From: Pirellulimonas nuda
Lineage (GTDB): Bacteria; Planctomycetota; Planctomycetia; Pirellulales; Lacipirellulaceae
Assembly (NCBI RefSeq): GCF_007750855.1
Contig: NZ_CP036291.1
Location: 3,596,001 to 3,660,000, forward strand
Length of the DNA stretch: 64,000 nt
Reading direction: 5' to 3'
The position numbers and the translations under genes were made by a program. Positions within the stretch are counted from its first letter, which is position 1, and each line of letters starts with the position of its first letter. The notes under the pieces are model-generated. The model saw only the letters and a program-made list of their open reading frames with translations. It ran no database searches and was not told the DNA's origin. Positions 8,301 through 16,365 of the stretch are shown here, in pieces.

Positions 8301-9689
8301 TCTCAGATCAACATCGATGGCGCGGAGACCCTGTGGTCCGCCGAGTCGGTCGCGGTCGAGGGGGGCGCGAAGATGCGCGTGACGGGTGGCGCAACTATGC
8401 GGATCCGCCCTGAACCCCACGCCGGCCTGGATGTTAATGAAGGCGGCGTCCTCACGGTGCTTGGGTCGCCGGGCGCCACCACGACCGTTGAGATGAACGG
8501 AGCGGACGGGTTCGATGTGTTGAGCGTATCTGGGCTCGCCGAGTTTGGCGACTACACCCGTTTCGACAACAATCTGACCCTCGTCCTCGTCAACTCGGGG
8601 GGGAGGCTCAACCTATCCGGAGAGCAGTCTCACTTCTTAGCGCAGAATGCAAAAATCACCGCGGGGGGAGTCCTCTCGGTCTCGGGCGTGCGCGAGTTCG
8701 GAATGGTCGGCTCGCTAGATGTTTTTGGCGGCCAAGCCCTGCTCGATAACATGAGCGACCTCGGGGCTGGCGTCCGGGTTGCCGGGGGGTTTGGCGCCCC
8801 CACCGGCACGCTCGTCGTTTCCGGCCAGACGACTACCGGGCCCACGGTGATCGGCGCCGGTTCGTCCGGCGTCGCCACGGTCAGTAGCGGTGCGACCTGG
8901 ACGGTTGGCAACGAGAACGTCGGGGGGCGGCTGGAGATCGGTGGAGCGAGTCCGGACGGCACGGAGCAAGGCTCCGGGTTTCTTCAACTCGACTCTGGAT
9001 CAACTGTGAACGTGCTGGGCGACGTGATCATTCGCTCCGGCAGCGCGTGGGGCGGTAGCGGAACGATCATCGCGAACAACTTTCGCAACGACGGCAAGGG
9101 GATCCCGGGGCAATCGCCCGGGATCATCACGATTGACGCTAACTACTCGCAGTCGGTGACGGGCTCGCTGGAACTGGAGATCGGGGGCCTGACCCCCGGC
9201 GCCCAGCACGATCAGGTCGTCTTCCTGGGAGACGTCGACCTTGGGGGGGATGTAATCCTTAGGTTTATCAACGGCTTCGCCCCCCAGACCGACGATGTGT
9301 TCTCCCTACTCCGCACCAACCCTGCGGCCTTGGTCGGCTGGAACCCGAGCACGGTCCAGATCGAGGGTCTCGCGCCTGGCTTTGAGTATTCGATCGATGT
9401 AACCGACGACGGCGTCGGCGTAATCGCCCTGAACGACGGCGTGGCGATCGGCCTGGCCGGAGACTACAACTCGGATGGCGCCGTTGATGCGGCCGACTAC
9501 ACCGTCTGGCGCGACGGGCTTGGCGTCCGGTTCGGGCAATCGGACTACGACGTTTGGCGGATCCATTTCGGGGAATCTATCCAACTTGGACAGGCGGCGC
9601 CGATTTCGACGCCCGAGCCGTCGGCGATCGTTCTGGCGGCGTTGGTCGCGGTTTGCGGCGCGAGCTGGAAGGGGGGCCGTCGCCCGTAG
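5358..9689 (+). CDS. large secreted beta-helix protein with dockerin-like repeat and PEP-CTERM anchor
   Basis: This is a 1443-residue predicted cell-surface protein. ATG 5358 is preceded by GAGGA with a 7-base spacer, and a signal-like hydrophobic stretch follows at about residues 33-52 (LLLITAHLVFGQSTIAEQ). From about residue 210 to 1250 the chain is built of short Gly/Val-rich repeats (forms such as GRLEVVNGAQLTI, GDLVVGQ, GEGTLMIAEGG, SRWEIGEDLTVG), the pattern of autotransporter-type parallel beta-helix passengers. Near the C-terminus a single dockerin-like Ca-binding segment (AGDYNSDGAVDAADY) precedes a PEP-CTERM sorting signal (TPEPSAIVLAALVAV, then Arg-rich tail). No autotransporter beta-barrel is present, so export is expected to follow the PEP-CTERM route. 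It is likely an adhesin or matrix protein and stands alone as a transcription unit. Confidence 0.85.
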   Translation: MGIRSMRGAWSRYAHQAPCLGCRLLDRPQSLSRCLLLITAHLVFGQSTIAEQASMIFVGEFSSAVPGTTTGSGSAGVAENWRGRVDIEVIDPETGEAIFTYHLPEPGDDLYFGLNPLFFGVPGMRSVAMSTFENMNEVGFSSHSTFNGGFVSSTSQMYLSNQEDIIGIEGFQHDYLPMVFEGTGLDAPIIEVTATDRIDFNNVTELFADEVSLTGTASPLDPLPETPVMNFREGSAIYAGQLRINAFVPTDFLFDNGRIETLGVHVASADSVLGAGLTNVVWGNDSLVNIDQFLLVGVDVGPTAQAGVARVTVLENTLVAANNAYVNVGEFNRGELFVQQGAELRAREVAVGVHDEGLVSIDSMGKVLSGDAYLARVAGSTGTINVEQGGEWETGNLVIGEYDTGYAFIRDGGTLKVNSVGVLGFSENARGVLNLIGPTAKLDLGQSGSLQIGGEGRGELNLSQGATITSLGAVMLGANATGSGVVTIEGQDSRWILSDDLVVGQEGEGTLMIAEGGRIETQSPIEIGLHESSNGVIVLDGAESALISSGDLILAGEGVGRLEVVNGAQLTIQAVMIGQGETAEAQGELKVHGAGSSAETTGAFVVGGGSKGLLFVEDGALLANNGDVVVGQSVGIGAEVMVSSTGDPARWEIGGDASFGLNSKARVRVEQAGHLQVAGALNLGQGQGGDGLLEIVGERANVAADDLRIGNVGTGEVTVKEGGRLVTQGRGVVSSSAPGPMELHGTISIVDPGSRWEIGEDLTVGAETSQKGEFNIAYGGTVTTGGDAVIARDSGSSGEATIDGEVPTPAPTLWTLGGDLTIGGGGQGRLDVVFGGRFVGSSSTDIVIGAMAGSEGVLNVRGNASGQLTAATHGGNMKVGGSGSGALFVSQNSTLTTGGDAVISETSGADGYVRLFSEGAKWEITGDLKIGAGQSATLAVQDKAQLVVMKDFSILEGQGTIDVTVSGGASATMGAFQATVASQINIDGAETLWSAESVAVEGGAKMRVTGGATMRIRPEPHAGLDVNEGGVLTVLGSPGATTTVEMNGADGFDVLSVSGLAEFGDYTRFDNNLTLVLVNSGGRLNLSGEQSHFLAQNAKITAGGVLSVSGVREFGMVGSLDVFGGQALLDNMSDLGAGVRVAGGFGAPTGTLVVSGQTTTGPTVIGAGSSGVATVSSGATWTVGNENVGGRLEIGGASPDGTEQGSGFLQLDSGSTVNVLGDVIIRSGSAWGGSGTIIANNFRNDGKGIPGQSPGIITIDANYSQSVTGSLELEIGGLTPGAQHDQVVFLGDVDLGGDVILRFINGFAPQTDDVFSLLRTNPAALVGWNPSTVQIEGLAPGFEYSIDVTDDGVGVIALNDGVAIGLAGDYNSDGAVDAADYTVWRDGLGVRFGQSDYDVWRIHFGESIQLGQAAPISTPEPSAIVLAALVAVCGASWKGGRRP

Positions 9690-10027
9690 CGAATCGCCGA
9701 TGTTCTGCCTGCAACAAAACAATCAGCGGTGGCCTGTTGCCTTGGAGACGATGAGATCGACCCGCGGTGAGAGAGCCGACTACTCCGAGCCTTCTCGATC
9801 CCCTTGTCTCGTGTGCGCGGCCAGCAATCAGCCGATGGGCCGGAAAGACACTTCCGAGACGCTCCGTCAGATCGTCGTCCGACCCGCGAAGCAGATCCTT
9901 GGCGCGGGTCTGCTTGAAGATAGGGAACAATTGTTCGACGAGGCGGGCTTGCTGGGAGACGGCCGTACTCCCGAATTGAGCAGCGATGAACCAGACTGAT
10001 TACAATCGCAATCCGCAGCAAGTGCAT
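9690..10027. other. intergenic region, possibly a decayed gene remnant
   Basis: No intact gene is seen. On the minus strand around 9790-9960 one frame reads ARLVEQLFPIFKQTR and then DLLRGSDDDLTERLGSVF, which looks protein-like but has no start or recognisable domain. It could be a degraded coding fragment. The stretch leads into repeat copy D. Confidence 0.3.
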
Positions 10028-10268
10028 GCGGTTGCACCATCTTTGGCGGTCTGGAAACTCATCGAAACCGTCGAGGTGGACATCATTGCCCTGAGAGCCG
10101 GCTCCGGCGAAGTCGCAACGTGTGAACCAACCGCGGTCCGTTGGGCCGTCGCCATAGCTGCAGAGGTCGTCCTTCGGCGAGGAGACCTCTGCGAGCTTGC
10201 AGGTGCTCCCAGTAGCTGAGGCTGATGCTCCCTTGGCCAGTTGGCCCCCGAGGGAGGTGAGCTGCACC
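10028..10268. repeat. interspersed repeat family, copy D
   Basis: The left extension begins GCGGTTGCACCATCTTTGGC (10028). The core starts with GAGGTGGACATCATTGCC (10073) and ends GGAGGTGAGCTGCACC (10253-10268). The interior is diverged, but the 196-bp core length matches the other copies. Its right side abuts the 3' end of the MocA-like gene. Confidence 0.7.
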
Positions 10269-10403
10269 GCTGCAAGTTGAACCGGAGGGGAATCCGCTGG
10301 TGTTGGCCCACCCGCTGCCCGAAGTCTGTGCGCTAACGCAGTTTGGTTGGCGGAAGGCGCAATCGCGGTGGAGGCGTAACGAGTTCGTCCGTTCTTGCCG
10401 AAC

Positions 10404-11030
10404 TCAGCTGTTCGCATTCGATGTCTCCTGCGTCGCTTGCAGAGCGATCCTGCTACGCAACTCGGTCAGGTCATACGGCGTATCCAGGTCGACGTGCCCC
10501 TCGTCCAAAGGAATGCGAAAGTGCTCGGACTGCTCGATCAGTTGTCGGGCTCCACAATCTCCTGACAGCCGGCGCAGATTCGCGAAGTGTTGCTGAGAGA
10601 ATGCGGCTGGCACGCCGTCGGCTCCATTGGGGTATTGCGAAGCCGCGATCGAGTAGCCGTCGGCAGCAACGGCTTCAATGAGCAAAGCGAGGTGGTTGAC
10701 CGAAACAAAGGGCTGGTCGCACAAGGTGATGAGAATGAAGTCGGCACGGCCCGCTAGCTGGCGGCAACCCGCCGCAATGCTGCTGCCGATGCCCTGCTGC
10801 CAACATGGATTGATGAGTAGCTCCGTGGGCGAGTCCGATAGAACGGTGCGAATCTCCTTGGCGTTCGCACCGAGAACCGTGAGCACTGGAACGCAGCGGG
10901 CGGCGACTAGTTTCTCGATGGCGCGAACCACGAGGGGCTTGCCGTCAAGTTCAACGAGCTGCTTCGGTCGCCCCAAGCGACTGGACTGGCCGGCCGCCAG
11001 GACGATGCCAGCGACGTGGTGGCTATTCAT
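10404..11030 (-). CDS. MocA-like molybdenum cofactor nucleotidyltransferase
   Basis: This 208-residue NTP-transferase matches the MobA/MocA family, which attaches CMP (MocA) or GMP to molybdopterin. The nucleotide-binding signature GIVLAAGQSSRLGRPKQL is at residues 8-25, LCDQPFV at about 104-110 is the metal-binding Asp motif, and the length is typical. ATG 11030 overlaps the end of the XdhC gene by 8 bases, so the two are probably translationally coupled. As last gene of the molybdenum hydroxylase operon it most likely makes the cytosine-dinucleotide form of the cofactor for the adjacent xanthine-oxidase-family subunit. CMP specificity is inferred from context, not shown. Confidence 0.85.
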   Translation of the reverse strand: MNSHHVAGIVLAAGQSSRLGRPKQLVELDGKPLVVRAIEKLVAARCVPVLTVLGANAKEIRTVLSDSPTELLINPCWQQGIGSSIAAGCRQLAGRADFILITLCDQPFVSVNHLALLIEAVAADGYSIAASQYPNGADGVPAAFSQQHFANLRRLSGDCGARQLIEQSEHFRIPLDEGHVDLDTPYDLTELRSRIALQATQETSNANS

Positions 11031-12219
11031 GGTCCCAGGCGAAGGCCTGCTTCGTTTGCGGAGTTCGGGAGTCGATCAACCGATGCGCCACCGGATGGTG
11101 AATGGGGCCGTTACGCTGGGCGAGCGGCCTACCGCTCCGACGACGGTCAACAGCGATTATTTCGGCGACAATCGAGACGGCAACTTCCCCTGGATTGGAA
11201 GCTCCGATGTCGAGCCCGACCGGCGTGTGGAGCTTGTCGAGTTGCACTAGCGGCGGCAAATTGCCGGCGGCATGAATGTGTTTGATCAACTCGCCGGTTC
11301 GCGACTTGGGTCCCAGCAGGCCGACGTAGGAAAGCTGCAGCCCACAAAGCCACGGGACTATCTCGGCATCCTTTTTCAAATGGTGGGTCATTAACACCGC
11401 TGCTGTCTGGGGTGTGGCTGGAAGTTGCCTGCGGGCCTCTTCTCTTGCGCCCAGCACAAGCCGATCCACCGTGGGAAACCGGGACCTGGTAAGATTGCCT
11501 GGGCGGTCGTCGATCACGGACACGCACCAGCCGAGATCGCCGGCGATCATGGCCAGCGGGATGGCATCGTCGCCAGCTCCGAAAATCCAAAGCGGTTTGG
11601 GCGGTGAGAGCAATTCGATAAAGACCCGAGTTCCACTCTCCCCGGGGTCGTCACCCGAACGGGTAAGCTGGCAACAAACCGGCCTGCTGGTCGCACGCGT
11701 TTGCCCGAACCAATAGCGAAGCTCTTCGACAATGTACGAATTCGCGAACAGCCCAGATAAGCTTAGGTCGATGTCGGCGAATCGTTGCCCGAGTTGCAAA
11801 CTGGAAAACTTACCGCCGCTGGTCTGATAGACAGTGCCGACAACCTGTGGAAGACGCGTCTCAAACACCTCTTGCAAGCGTCGTATCGGACAGCGGTCGT
11901 CACGGGTGACCGGTTCCACCAGCACGTAGATGACGCCGCTGCAGCCCAGGCCGTACCGGGCGTTGAGATCCATCGCTTCGCTGCGCGTATCGAAGCAGAT
12001 CAGTCTCGGCCCCCGCTTACAGATGGTTGCCGCTTGTCGGCAAAGATCGCGTTCCAAGCAGCCGCCACTGATGGCGCCGATGTGACCCCCATCGGGCAAA
12101 ACCAACATCCGCGCTCCCGGCCGCCGATAGGCCGAGCCATCGACGTCGACCACGGTTGCTAGGTGCAGCGGTTCGTCGGTGGACGCGACGGCGTGGAGTA
12201 TCTGCCGGAGCTCGTTCAT
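11023..12219 (-). CDS. xdhC: XdhC/CoxI family molybdenum hydroxylase maturation protein
   Basis: This 398-residue protein has the two-part XdhC architecture. The N-terminal XdhC/CoxI domain carries GARMLVLPDGGHIGAISGGC (residues 35-54) and a second conserved Cys in GLGCSG. The C-terminal Rossmann domain begins LWIFGAGDDAIPLAMIAGDL and contains GLLGPKSRTGEL and DIGASNPGEVAVSI. XdhC proteins bind the molybdenum cofactor, promote its sulfuration and hand it to the hydroxylase. ATG 12219 overlaps the stop of the molybdopterin subunit by four bases (ATGA), and the 3' end overlaps the MocA-like gene by eight. The context makes it the dedicated chaperone for the enzyme encoded upstream. Confidence 0.88.
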   Translation of the reverse strand: MNELRQILHAVASTDEPLHLATVVDVDGSAYRRPGARMLVLPDGGHIGAISGGCLERDLCRQAATICKRGPRLICFDTRSEAMDLNARYGLGCSGVIYVLVEPVTRDDRCPIRRLQEVFETRLPQVVGTVYQTSGGKFSSLQLGQRFADIDLSLSGLFANSYIVEELRYWFGQTRATSRPVCCQLTRSGDDPGESGTRVFIELLSPPKPLWIFGAGDDAIPLAMIAGDLGWCVSVIDDRPGNLTRSRFPTVDRLVLGAREEARRQLPATPQTAAVLMTHHLKKDAEIVPWLCGLQLSYVGLLGPKSRTGELIKHIHAAGNLPPLVQLDKLHTPVGLDIGASNPGEVAVSIVAEIIAVDRRRSGRPLAQRNGPIHHPVAHRLIDSRTPQTKQAFAWDHE

Positions 12220-14489
12220 TGCTCTAGTTGGGTTCCTATCGGGAGCCGACGGATGCGTTTGCCACAGGCGTCGTAGATGGCCGAACAGACGGCAGAGGCT
12301 ACTCCGGGGACGCCCACCTCACCGGCGCCGCCCATCTTGTCGTCGCTGTCGACAATGTGGACTTCGATCATGGGCGCCTCGTGCATCCGCACCACCAGGA
12401 AGTCGTCGAAGTTGCTCTGTTCGACTAGGCCGTCTTTAAAGGTGATCTCGCCGTTGAGAATGGACGACAGCGCGAAGTGGGCTCCGCTTTCCATTTGAGC
12501 AACCACCTGGTCGGGGTTGACCACCGGACCGCAATCGATGGCCACGACGATGCGGTGAATCTTCGGCACGCCGCCTTCGACTGAGGCCTCTACGACATGC
12601 GCGGCGAAACCTTCAAAGGACTCGTGTACCGAGATGCCGCGGCCGATTCCTTCTGGCGATGGCTGCCCCCAGCCAGCCTTCTCGGCGACGGTGTTCAAGA
12701 CACGGAGCAAACGAGGCTGATCCCGAAGCAATTCCTGCCGCAACTCCAGCGGATCGCGTTTAAGATTCTCCGCACACTCGTCGAAGAAGCTCTCCTTGGC
12801 GAAGGCGGTGTTGGAATGCCCAACGGAACGCCACCATTGCACGGGCGCCGGCAGGCGGACCGTCTGCAGTTCGATCTGCTTGTTCGGAATGGCGTACGGC
12901 AATCGGGTAGCACCTTCGGTGCAGGTTGGATCGAGGCCGTCGACGACCATCATCGGCTCGAACGTCGTGCCGATGAGAGTAGACTGTCCCACAATTCGAT
13001 GCCGCCAGGCGTCGATACGACCGTTCTTGAAGGTGGCGGACACAGCGTTGACGTACATGGGCCGGTACCATCCGCCGCGGATATCGTCTTCCCGCGACCA
13101 GACGGTCTTGATCGGTGCAGAGTTGCCCTCCCGCTTGGCCGCGAGCGCGACGTCGACCGCTTCGACCAGGAAGTCAGAGGCGGGATTAGCTCTTCGACCG
13201 AAGCCCCCGCCGAGATAGCAGTTTTCGATTCGGACCGATTCTACCGGCACTCCCAAGCGGCCTGCCACCTGCAGGCGATCGACGCCCAGCATCTGCGAAC
13301 CGGTGACCAAGTCCGCGCCGCCATCGTCCCGCAAAGTTACCAGGCAGCTGAGCGGCTCCATCGGCGCGTGCGCCTGGAAGGGAACTTCATAGGTGGCGTG
13401 AAACGTCCGATTGTCGCCCAGCGACTGCTCGACGTTGCCTTCACGCTCGACAACGCGGGCTTCCTGCCTTGCCATCTCGCGGTATTGCATCCACAGTTTT
13501 TCAGAATCGAGCATCGCGGCGGCGCCAGGATCCCATTCGATCTTAAGCGCCCGGCGGCCCTTCAGGGACGACCAGTAGCCGTCGGCGACTACAGCGATCC
13601 CCGAATCCACCTGGATTACCGCCTTCACGCCCGCCACTTGGGTTGCTTTGGTGGCGTCGAAATTCACCAAAGTGCCGCCGAAGTAAGGGCAGCGCTCTAC
13701 CATCGCGGTGAGCATTCCGTCGACTCTCTTGTCGAAACTAAAAAGAGCGGTTCCGCGAACCTTCGTGGCCGAATCGACGCGGTGAGTGTGTCTACCGATG
13801 CGTGTGAAATCCTTCGGATCCTTCAGGCGCACTTCTTCCGGTACTTTTAGTTTTGCCGCGTCGGCAGCGAGTTCCCCGTAGGTTAGTTTCTTACCAGTGA
13901 CGTTGTTGACGATGTGACCCTCAACGGCGGAACACAGCCTACGGTCAACGCTCCAGCGTTCGGCCGCCGCTCCGATGAGCATCTCCCGCGCGGTGGCGCC
14001 AGCCTTGCGCATAGGATCGCGGGCTGAATAGATACTGCTGCTGCCGCCGGTCATTTGGACGCCGTAGTCTACGTGACTATAGTCCGGGTGGGCCGGTGCA
14101 TGCACCACGCTGACCTCGGCGGGGTCGATTTCCAGTTCTTCGCAGACTGCAATGGCCAGCCCTGTATGGATGCCTTGCCCCATCTCGTCGTGCATGGCAA
14201 TGATCGTCACCACACCTTCTGCGGTGATCTTTACGAAGGCATTCGGGGCAAAATCTCCTGCGGCTTCGGAGGACGCCGCAGCGGTCTGCGCGTGGACGAT
14301 GCTGCTCTCGCCAAACGACACGGCCAGCGCCAGCCCACTACCGGAAGCAATCGCCTGCTGGAGGAACGAGCGCCGCGAGACACCGTGCGGGACGAGGTCC
14401 ACCGTCACCGCGGGCGTTGGCGGAATTCGCTGCTGGGGTCCAGCCATGATCTGGGCGAAGGCGGCTTGAAACCTTCTTTCGATGCTCAA
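12216..14489 (-). CDS. isoquinoline 1-oxidoreductase-like molybdopterin-binding subunit
   Basis: This is a 757-residue large subunit of the xanthine oxidase family, closest in layout to IorB-type periplasmic aldehyde or N-heterocycle hydroxylases. A twin-arginine signal ([13 protein letters not shown]) lies about 45 residues in and is followed by a hydrophobic stretch, so a folded cofactor-loaded enzyme is exported. Cofactor and substrate regions are visible ([37 protein letters not shown]), and the catalytic Glu sits in [14 protein letters not shown] near the C-terminus. I chose TTG 14489 because its TTGA overlaps the stop of the 2Fe-2S subunit and AAGGAGGT lies 6 bases upstream; the frame could be read from 14567 or 14447. 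It needs the neighbouring 2Fe-2S and cytochrome subunits for electron transfer. The substrate is unknown. Confidence 0.88.
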   Translation of the reverse strand: MSIERRFQAAFAQIMAGPQQRIPPTPAVTVDLVPHGVSRRSFLQQAIASGSGLALAVSFGESSIVHAQTAAASSEAAGDFAPNAFVKITAEGVVTIIAMHDEMGQGIHTGLAIAVCEELEIDPAEVSVVHAPAHPDYSHVDYGVQMTGGSSSIYSARDPMRKAGATAREMLIGAAAERWSVDRRLCSAVEGHIVNNVTGKKLTYGELAADAAKLKVPEEVRLKDPKDFTRIGRHTHRVDSATKVRGTALFSFDKRVDGMLTAMVERCPYFGGTLVNFDATKATQVAGVKAVIQVDSGIAVVADGYWSSLKGRRALKIEWDPGAAAMLDSEKLWMQYREMARQEARVVEREGNVEQSLGDNRTFHATYEVPFQAHAPMEPLSCLVTLRDDGGADLVTGSQMLGVDRLQVAGRLGVPVESVRIENCYLGGGFGRRANPASDFLVEAVDVALAAKREGNSAPIKTVWSREDDIRGGWYRPMYVNAVSATFKNGRIDAWRHRIVGQSTLIGTTFEPMMVVDGLDPTCTEGATRLPYAIPNKQIELQTVRLPAPVQWWRSVGHSNTAFAKESFFDECAENLKRDPLELRQELLRDQPRLLRVLNTVAEKAGWGQPSPEGIGRGISVHESFEGFAAHVVEASVEGGVPKIHRIVVAIDCGPVVNPDQVVAQMESGAHFALSSILNGEITFKDGLVEQSNFDDFLVVRMHEAPMIEVHIVDSDDKMGGAGEVGVPGVASAVCSAIYDACGKRIRRLPIGTQLEQ

Positions 14490-14962
14490 AGCACTACCTC
14501 CTTGCCCACGGCGGCCGCAGCGACCTTTATGGCTTCGCGGATGCGCCCGTAGGTTCCACAACGGCACAGGTTGCCAGCCATGGCGGCGTTGATGTCTTCG
14601 TCATCCGGATTGGGGATTTCCTTCAGCAGTGCCGCCGCCGACATGCACTGCCCTGGCTGGCACCATCCACATTGCACGACATCTTTCTCTATCCAGGCGT
14701 CTATCACGGCTTTGCCGCGAGGGTCGTTCTCCAAGTATTCGATCGTCGTGATCCGTCTGCCTTCGGCAAACTTGATGGGGAAGGCGCAGGCCCGCGTCGC
14801 CTCATCATCAACGTGCAACGTGCAGGCCCCGCAGAGAGCCCTTCCGCAGCCAAACTTCGTTCCCGTGAGCCCCAGGTCTTCTCGCAAGACCCATAGGAGC
14901 GGTCTATCCGGCTCGGCTTCAACCGACTGCAGCTCTCCGTTGAGCTGAAAGGTGACTTTCAT
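14486..14962 (-). CDS. 2Fe-2S subunit of isoquinoline 1-oxidoreductase-like hydroxylase
   Basis: This 158-residue small subunit carries two [2Fe-2S] clusters. The plant-ferredoxin-type motif [13 protein letters not shown] supplies three Cys, with a fourth further on in TRACAFP. The C-terminal helical cluster domain contains [17 protein letters not shown] and [15 protein letters not shown]. It passes electrons from the molybdenum centre to the acceptor, here presumably the diheme protein encoded upstream. ATG 14962 ([10 protein letters not shown]) gives the normal N-terminus; an in-frame ATG at 15007 would add 15 unusual residues. The stop overlaps the TTG start of the large subunit. No signal peptide is visible, as is usual for subunits co-exported with a Tat partner. 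Confidence 0.9.
   Translation of the reverse strand: MKVTFQLNGELQSVEAEPDRPLLWVLREDLGLTGTKFGCGRALCGACTLHVDDEATRACAFPIKFAEGRRITTIEYLENDPRGKAVIDAWIEKDVVQCGWCQPGQCMSAAALLKEIPNPDDEDINAAMAGNLCRCGTYGRIREAIKVAAAAVGKEVVL
14496..14503 (-). promoter_or_regulatory. Shine-Dalgarno sequence deciding a TTG start
   Basis: AAGGAGGT on the minus strand lies 6 bases before TTG 14489 and inside the last codons of the 2Fe-2S subunit gene. The TTGA stop/start overlap suggests coupled translation of the two subunits. The site supports TTG 14489 over other in-frame candidates. Confidence 0.65.
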
Positions 14963-15021
14963 GGCAGGATTCACGCACGGTGTAGTTGTGATCGGGTCGT
15001 CCGGCAACGATGAAGATCAGA

Positions 15022-15651
15022 TCAGAATGTCGTTGCTCCCTTGGGTGGCAGGGCAGCACCCGTTGTAAACCAATCTTTTAGAGCCCTGATGAACCCTTCG
15101 TGGCTGAGCGGCGGATTCGAGCGGCCGCTCCCCGCTTGCCAGCCCCAGAGCACCAAGGCATCGACTCTCATGTGATGCAGGAGATCTTCCAACGATCTAT
15201 TGCCGTTGCGATTCTTGTCGATCAGCATGGCAGCCAGATCGTGATCGTCGAGTCCCTCCCAGCCCATCGAAGGCGGAGCCAATTGCCAATGCGGCGCACC
15301 GGGGATATTCGGCACTGCTTGATTCTCTGTGCGATGGCAGGCGCTGCAGTACAGGCCAGGCACGCCGTGATCTTCCGGCCCGCGTTGCACGTTCATCCCG
15401 TGGAGATGACGATCGTTGCCGACATGCGGCCGATCGCCGCTTGGATGGCAGTTCATGCAGCGCGGATGTCGCAGGACGCTAGCCACTTTGGCAAAGGCGA
15501 CGAGTGACTTCTCTTTCTGCATTTGCTCCGGGGTGCGCGTCGGCGGACCGGGAGCCGGCAGGCTCTCTTCCTGGGCGGGACCTGTCGCGGACAGAAGTGC
15601 AATGGCCCCAACCGCGGCGAGACACAGGGCAAGTCTACCCAAGGTATTCAT
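15022..15651 (-). CDS. secreted c-type cytochrome, putative electron acceptor of the hydroxylase
   Basis: This 209-residue protein begins with a signal peptide (MNTLGRLALCLAAVGAIALL, cleavage around residue 26) and carries two heme-binding motifs, CMNCH at about 65-69 and CSACH at about 101-105, so it should be a periplasmic diheme c-type cytochrome. Proteins of this shape are often annotated as an isoquinoline 1-oxidoreductase subunit. It is the first gene of the minus-strand operon, about 60 bases upstream of the 2Fe-2S subunit, and probably relays electrons from the hydroxylase to the respiratory chain. Met or His axial ligands cannot be assigned with certainty. The electron-acceptor role is inferred from position. 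Confidence 0.85.
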   Translation of the reverse strand: MNTLGRLALCLAAVGAIALLSATGPAQEESLPAPGPPTRTPEQMQKEKSLVAFAKVASVLRHPRCMNCHPSGDRPHVGNDRHLHGMNVQRGPEDHGVPGLYCSACHRTENQAVPNIPGAPHWQLAPPSMGWEGLDDHDLAAMLIDKNRNGNRSLEDLLHHMRVDALVLWGWQAGSGRSNPPLSHEGFIRALKDWFTTGAALPPKGATTF

Positions 15652-16365
15652 TGGTTTCTCCTACTGCTGCGACTCGTCACCACCGCGATTCCTAGGATTG
15701 GCGGGGTCCTGATTGTAGCATTATGTCCGACGATTTCTGCTTCACCGATTTCAGTTGCTCACGCGAACAACGTGGCATTCGGAGGCGCCCAACCGACCAC
15801 GCTTTTTGTTCGCCGTTGCTGGGCTGCGCTTTCTGTGTCTCGAATGGGCTCGTGGCGTTTTCGACAGTGGGGTAACTCGGATTGGGTTGCTCGTTGAACT
15901 AATCGGCCCAGTCGGGCTTTGCTAAGAAACCTCCATCGCCTGCGCACATTGGGTCGACTGATTCGATAGCCGTGCACTGGCTACGCAAAACCGTGATACT
16001 CGCTTGGTCGTCGCAAGGGCATCGGCCGCCGACCTCGTTGTCAAATACGCCGCCAGTTCGTCTCAGGTCGACGGCTTCTCGCAATTCCGGCAAGGGACCA
16101 GACTTTGGTTCTTTGAAAAACGTCGTTAGGCGTGCGACTGTGTCCCATGCAGGAATTGCCGCCACAGCAATGGCCGCCCGCTCGGACAAGTGCCCGGGAG
16201 TCGTATTTGGCAAAGGGCACGCGAAAGGAGTTTGGCAGGCAGAGCTAAGACGGGCTTGCTGAACGCGGCTACGGCGGTTGAACTGAAGATCATGAAATGG
16301 CGACGCGGCGCCGTAGTCCGCCAATTCAGGCCTCCTTTCTCCTCTGCCATGGCGTCTGCCTTGGG
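15652..16365. other. intergenic region with no supportable gene
   Basis: About 700 bp between the cytochrome gene and the HEAT-repeat gene. Frames of up to 141 codons exist on both strands but show no start context, domain or biased composition. A minus-strand phrase VGWAPPNAT near 15765-15795 resembles a peptide I associate with low-quality planctomycete predictions, so part of this region may be dispersed repeat. Confidence 0.4.

Noticed and set aside
5358..9689. Cellulosome role for the dockerin-like segment
   Set aside because: No cohesin is present and such single Ca-binding segments are common in planctomycete PEP-CTERM proteins.
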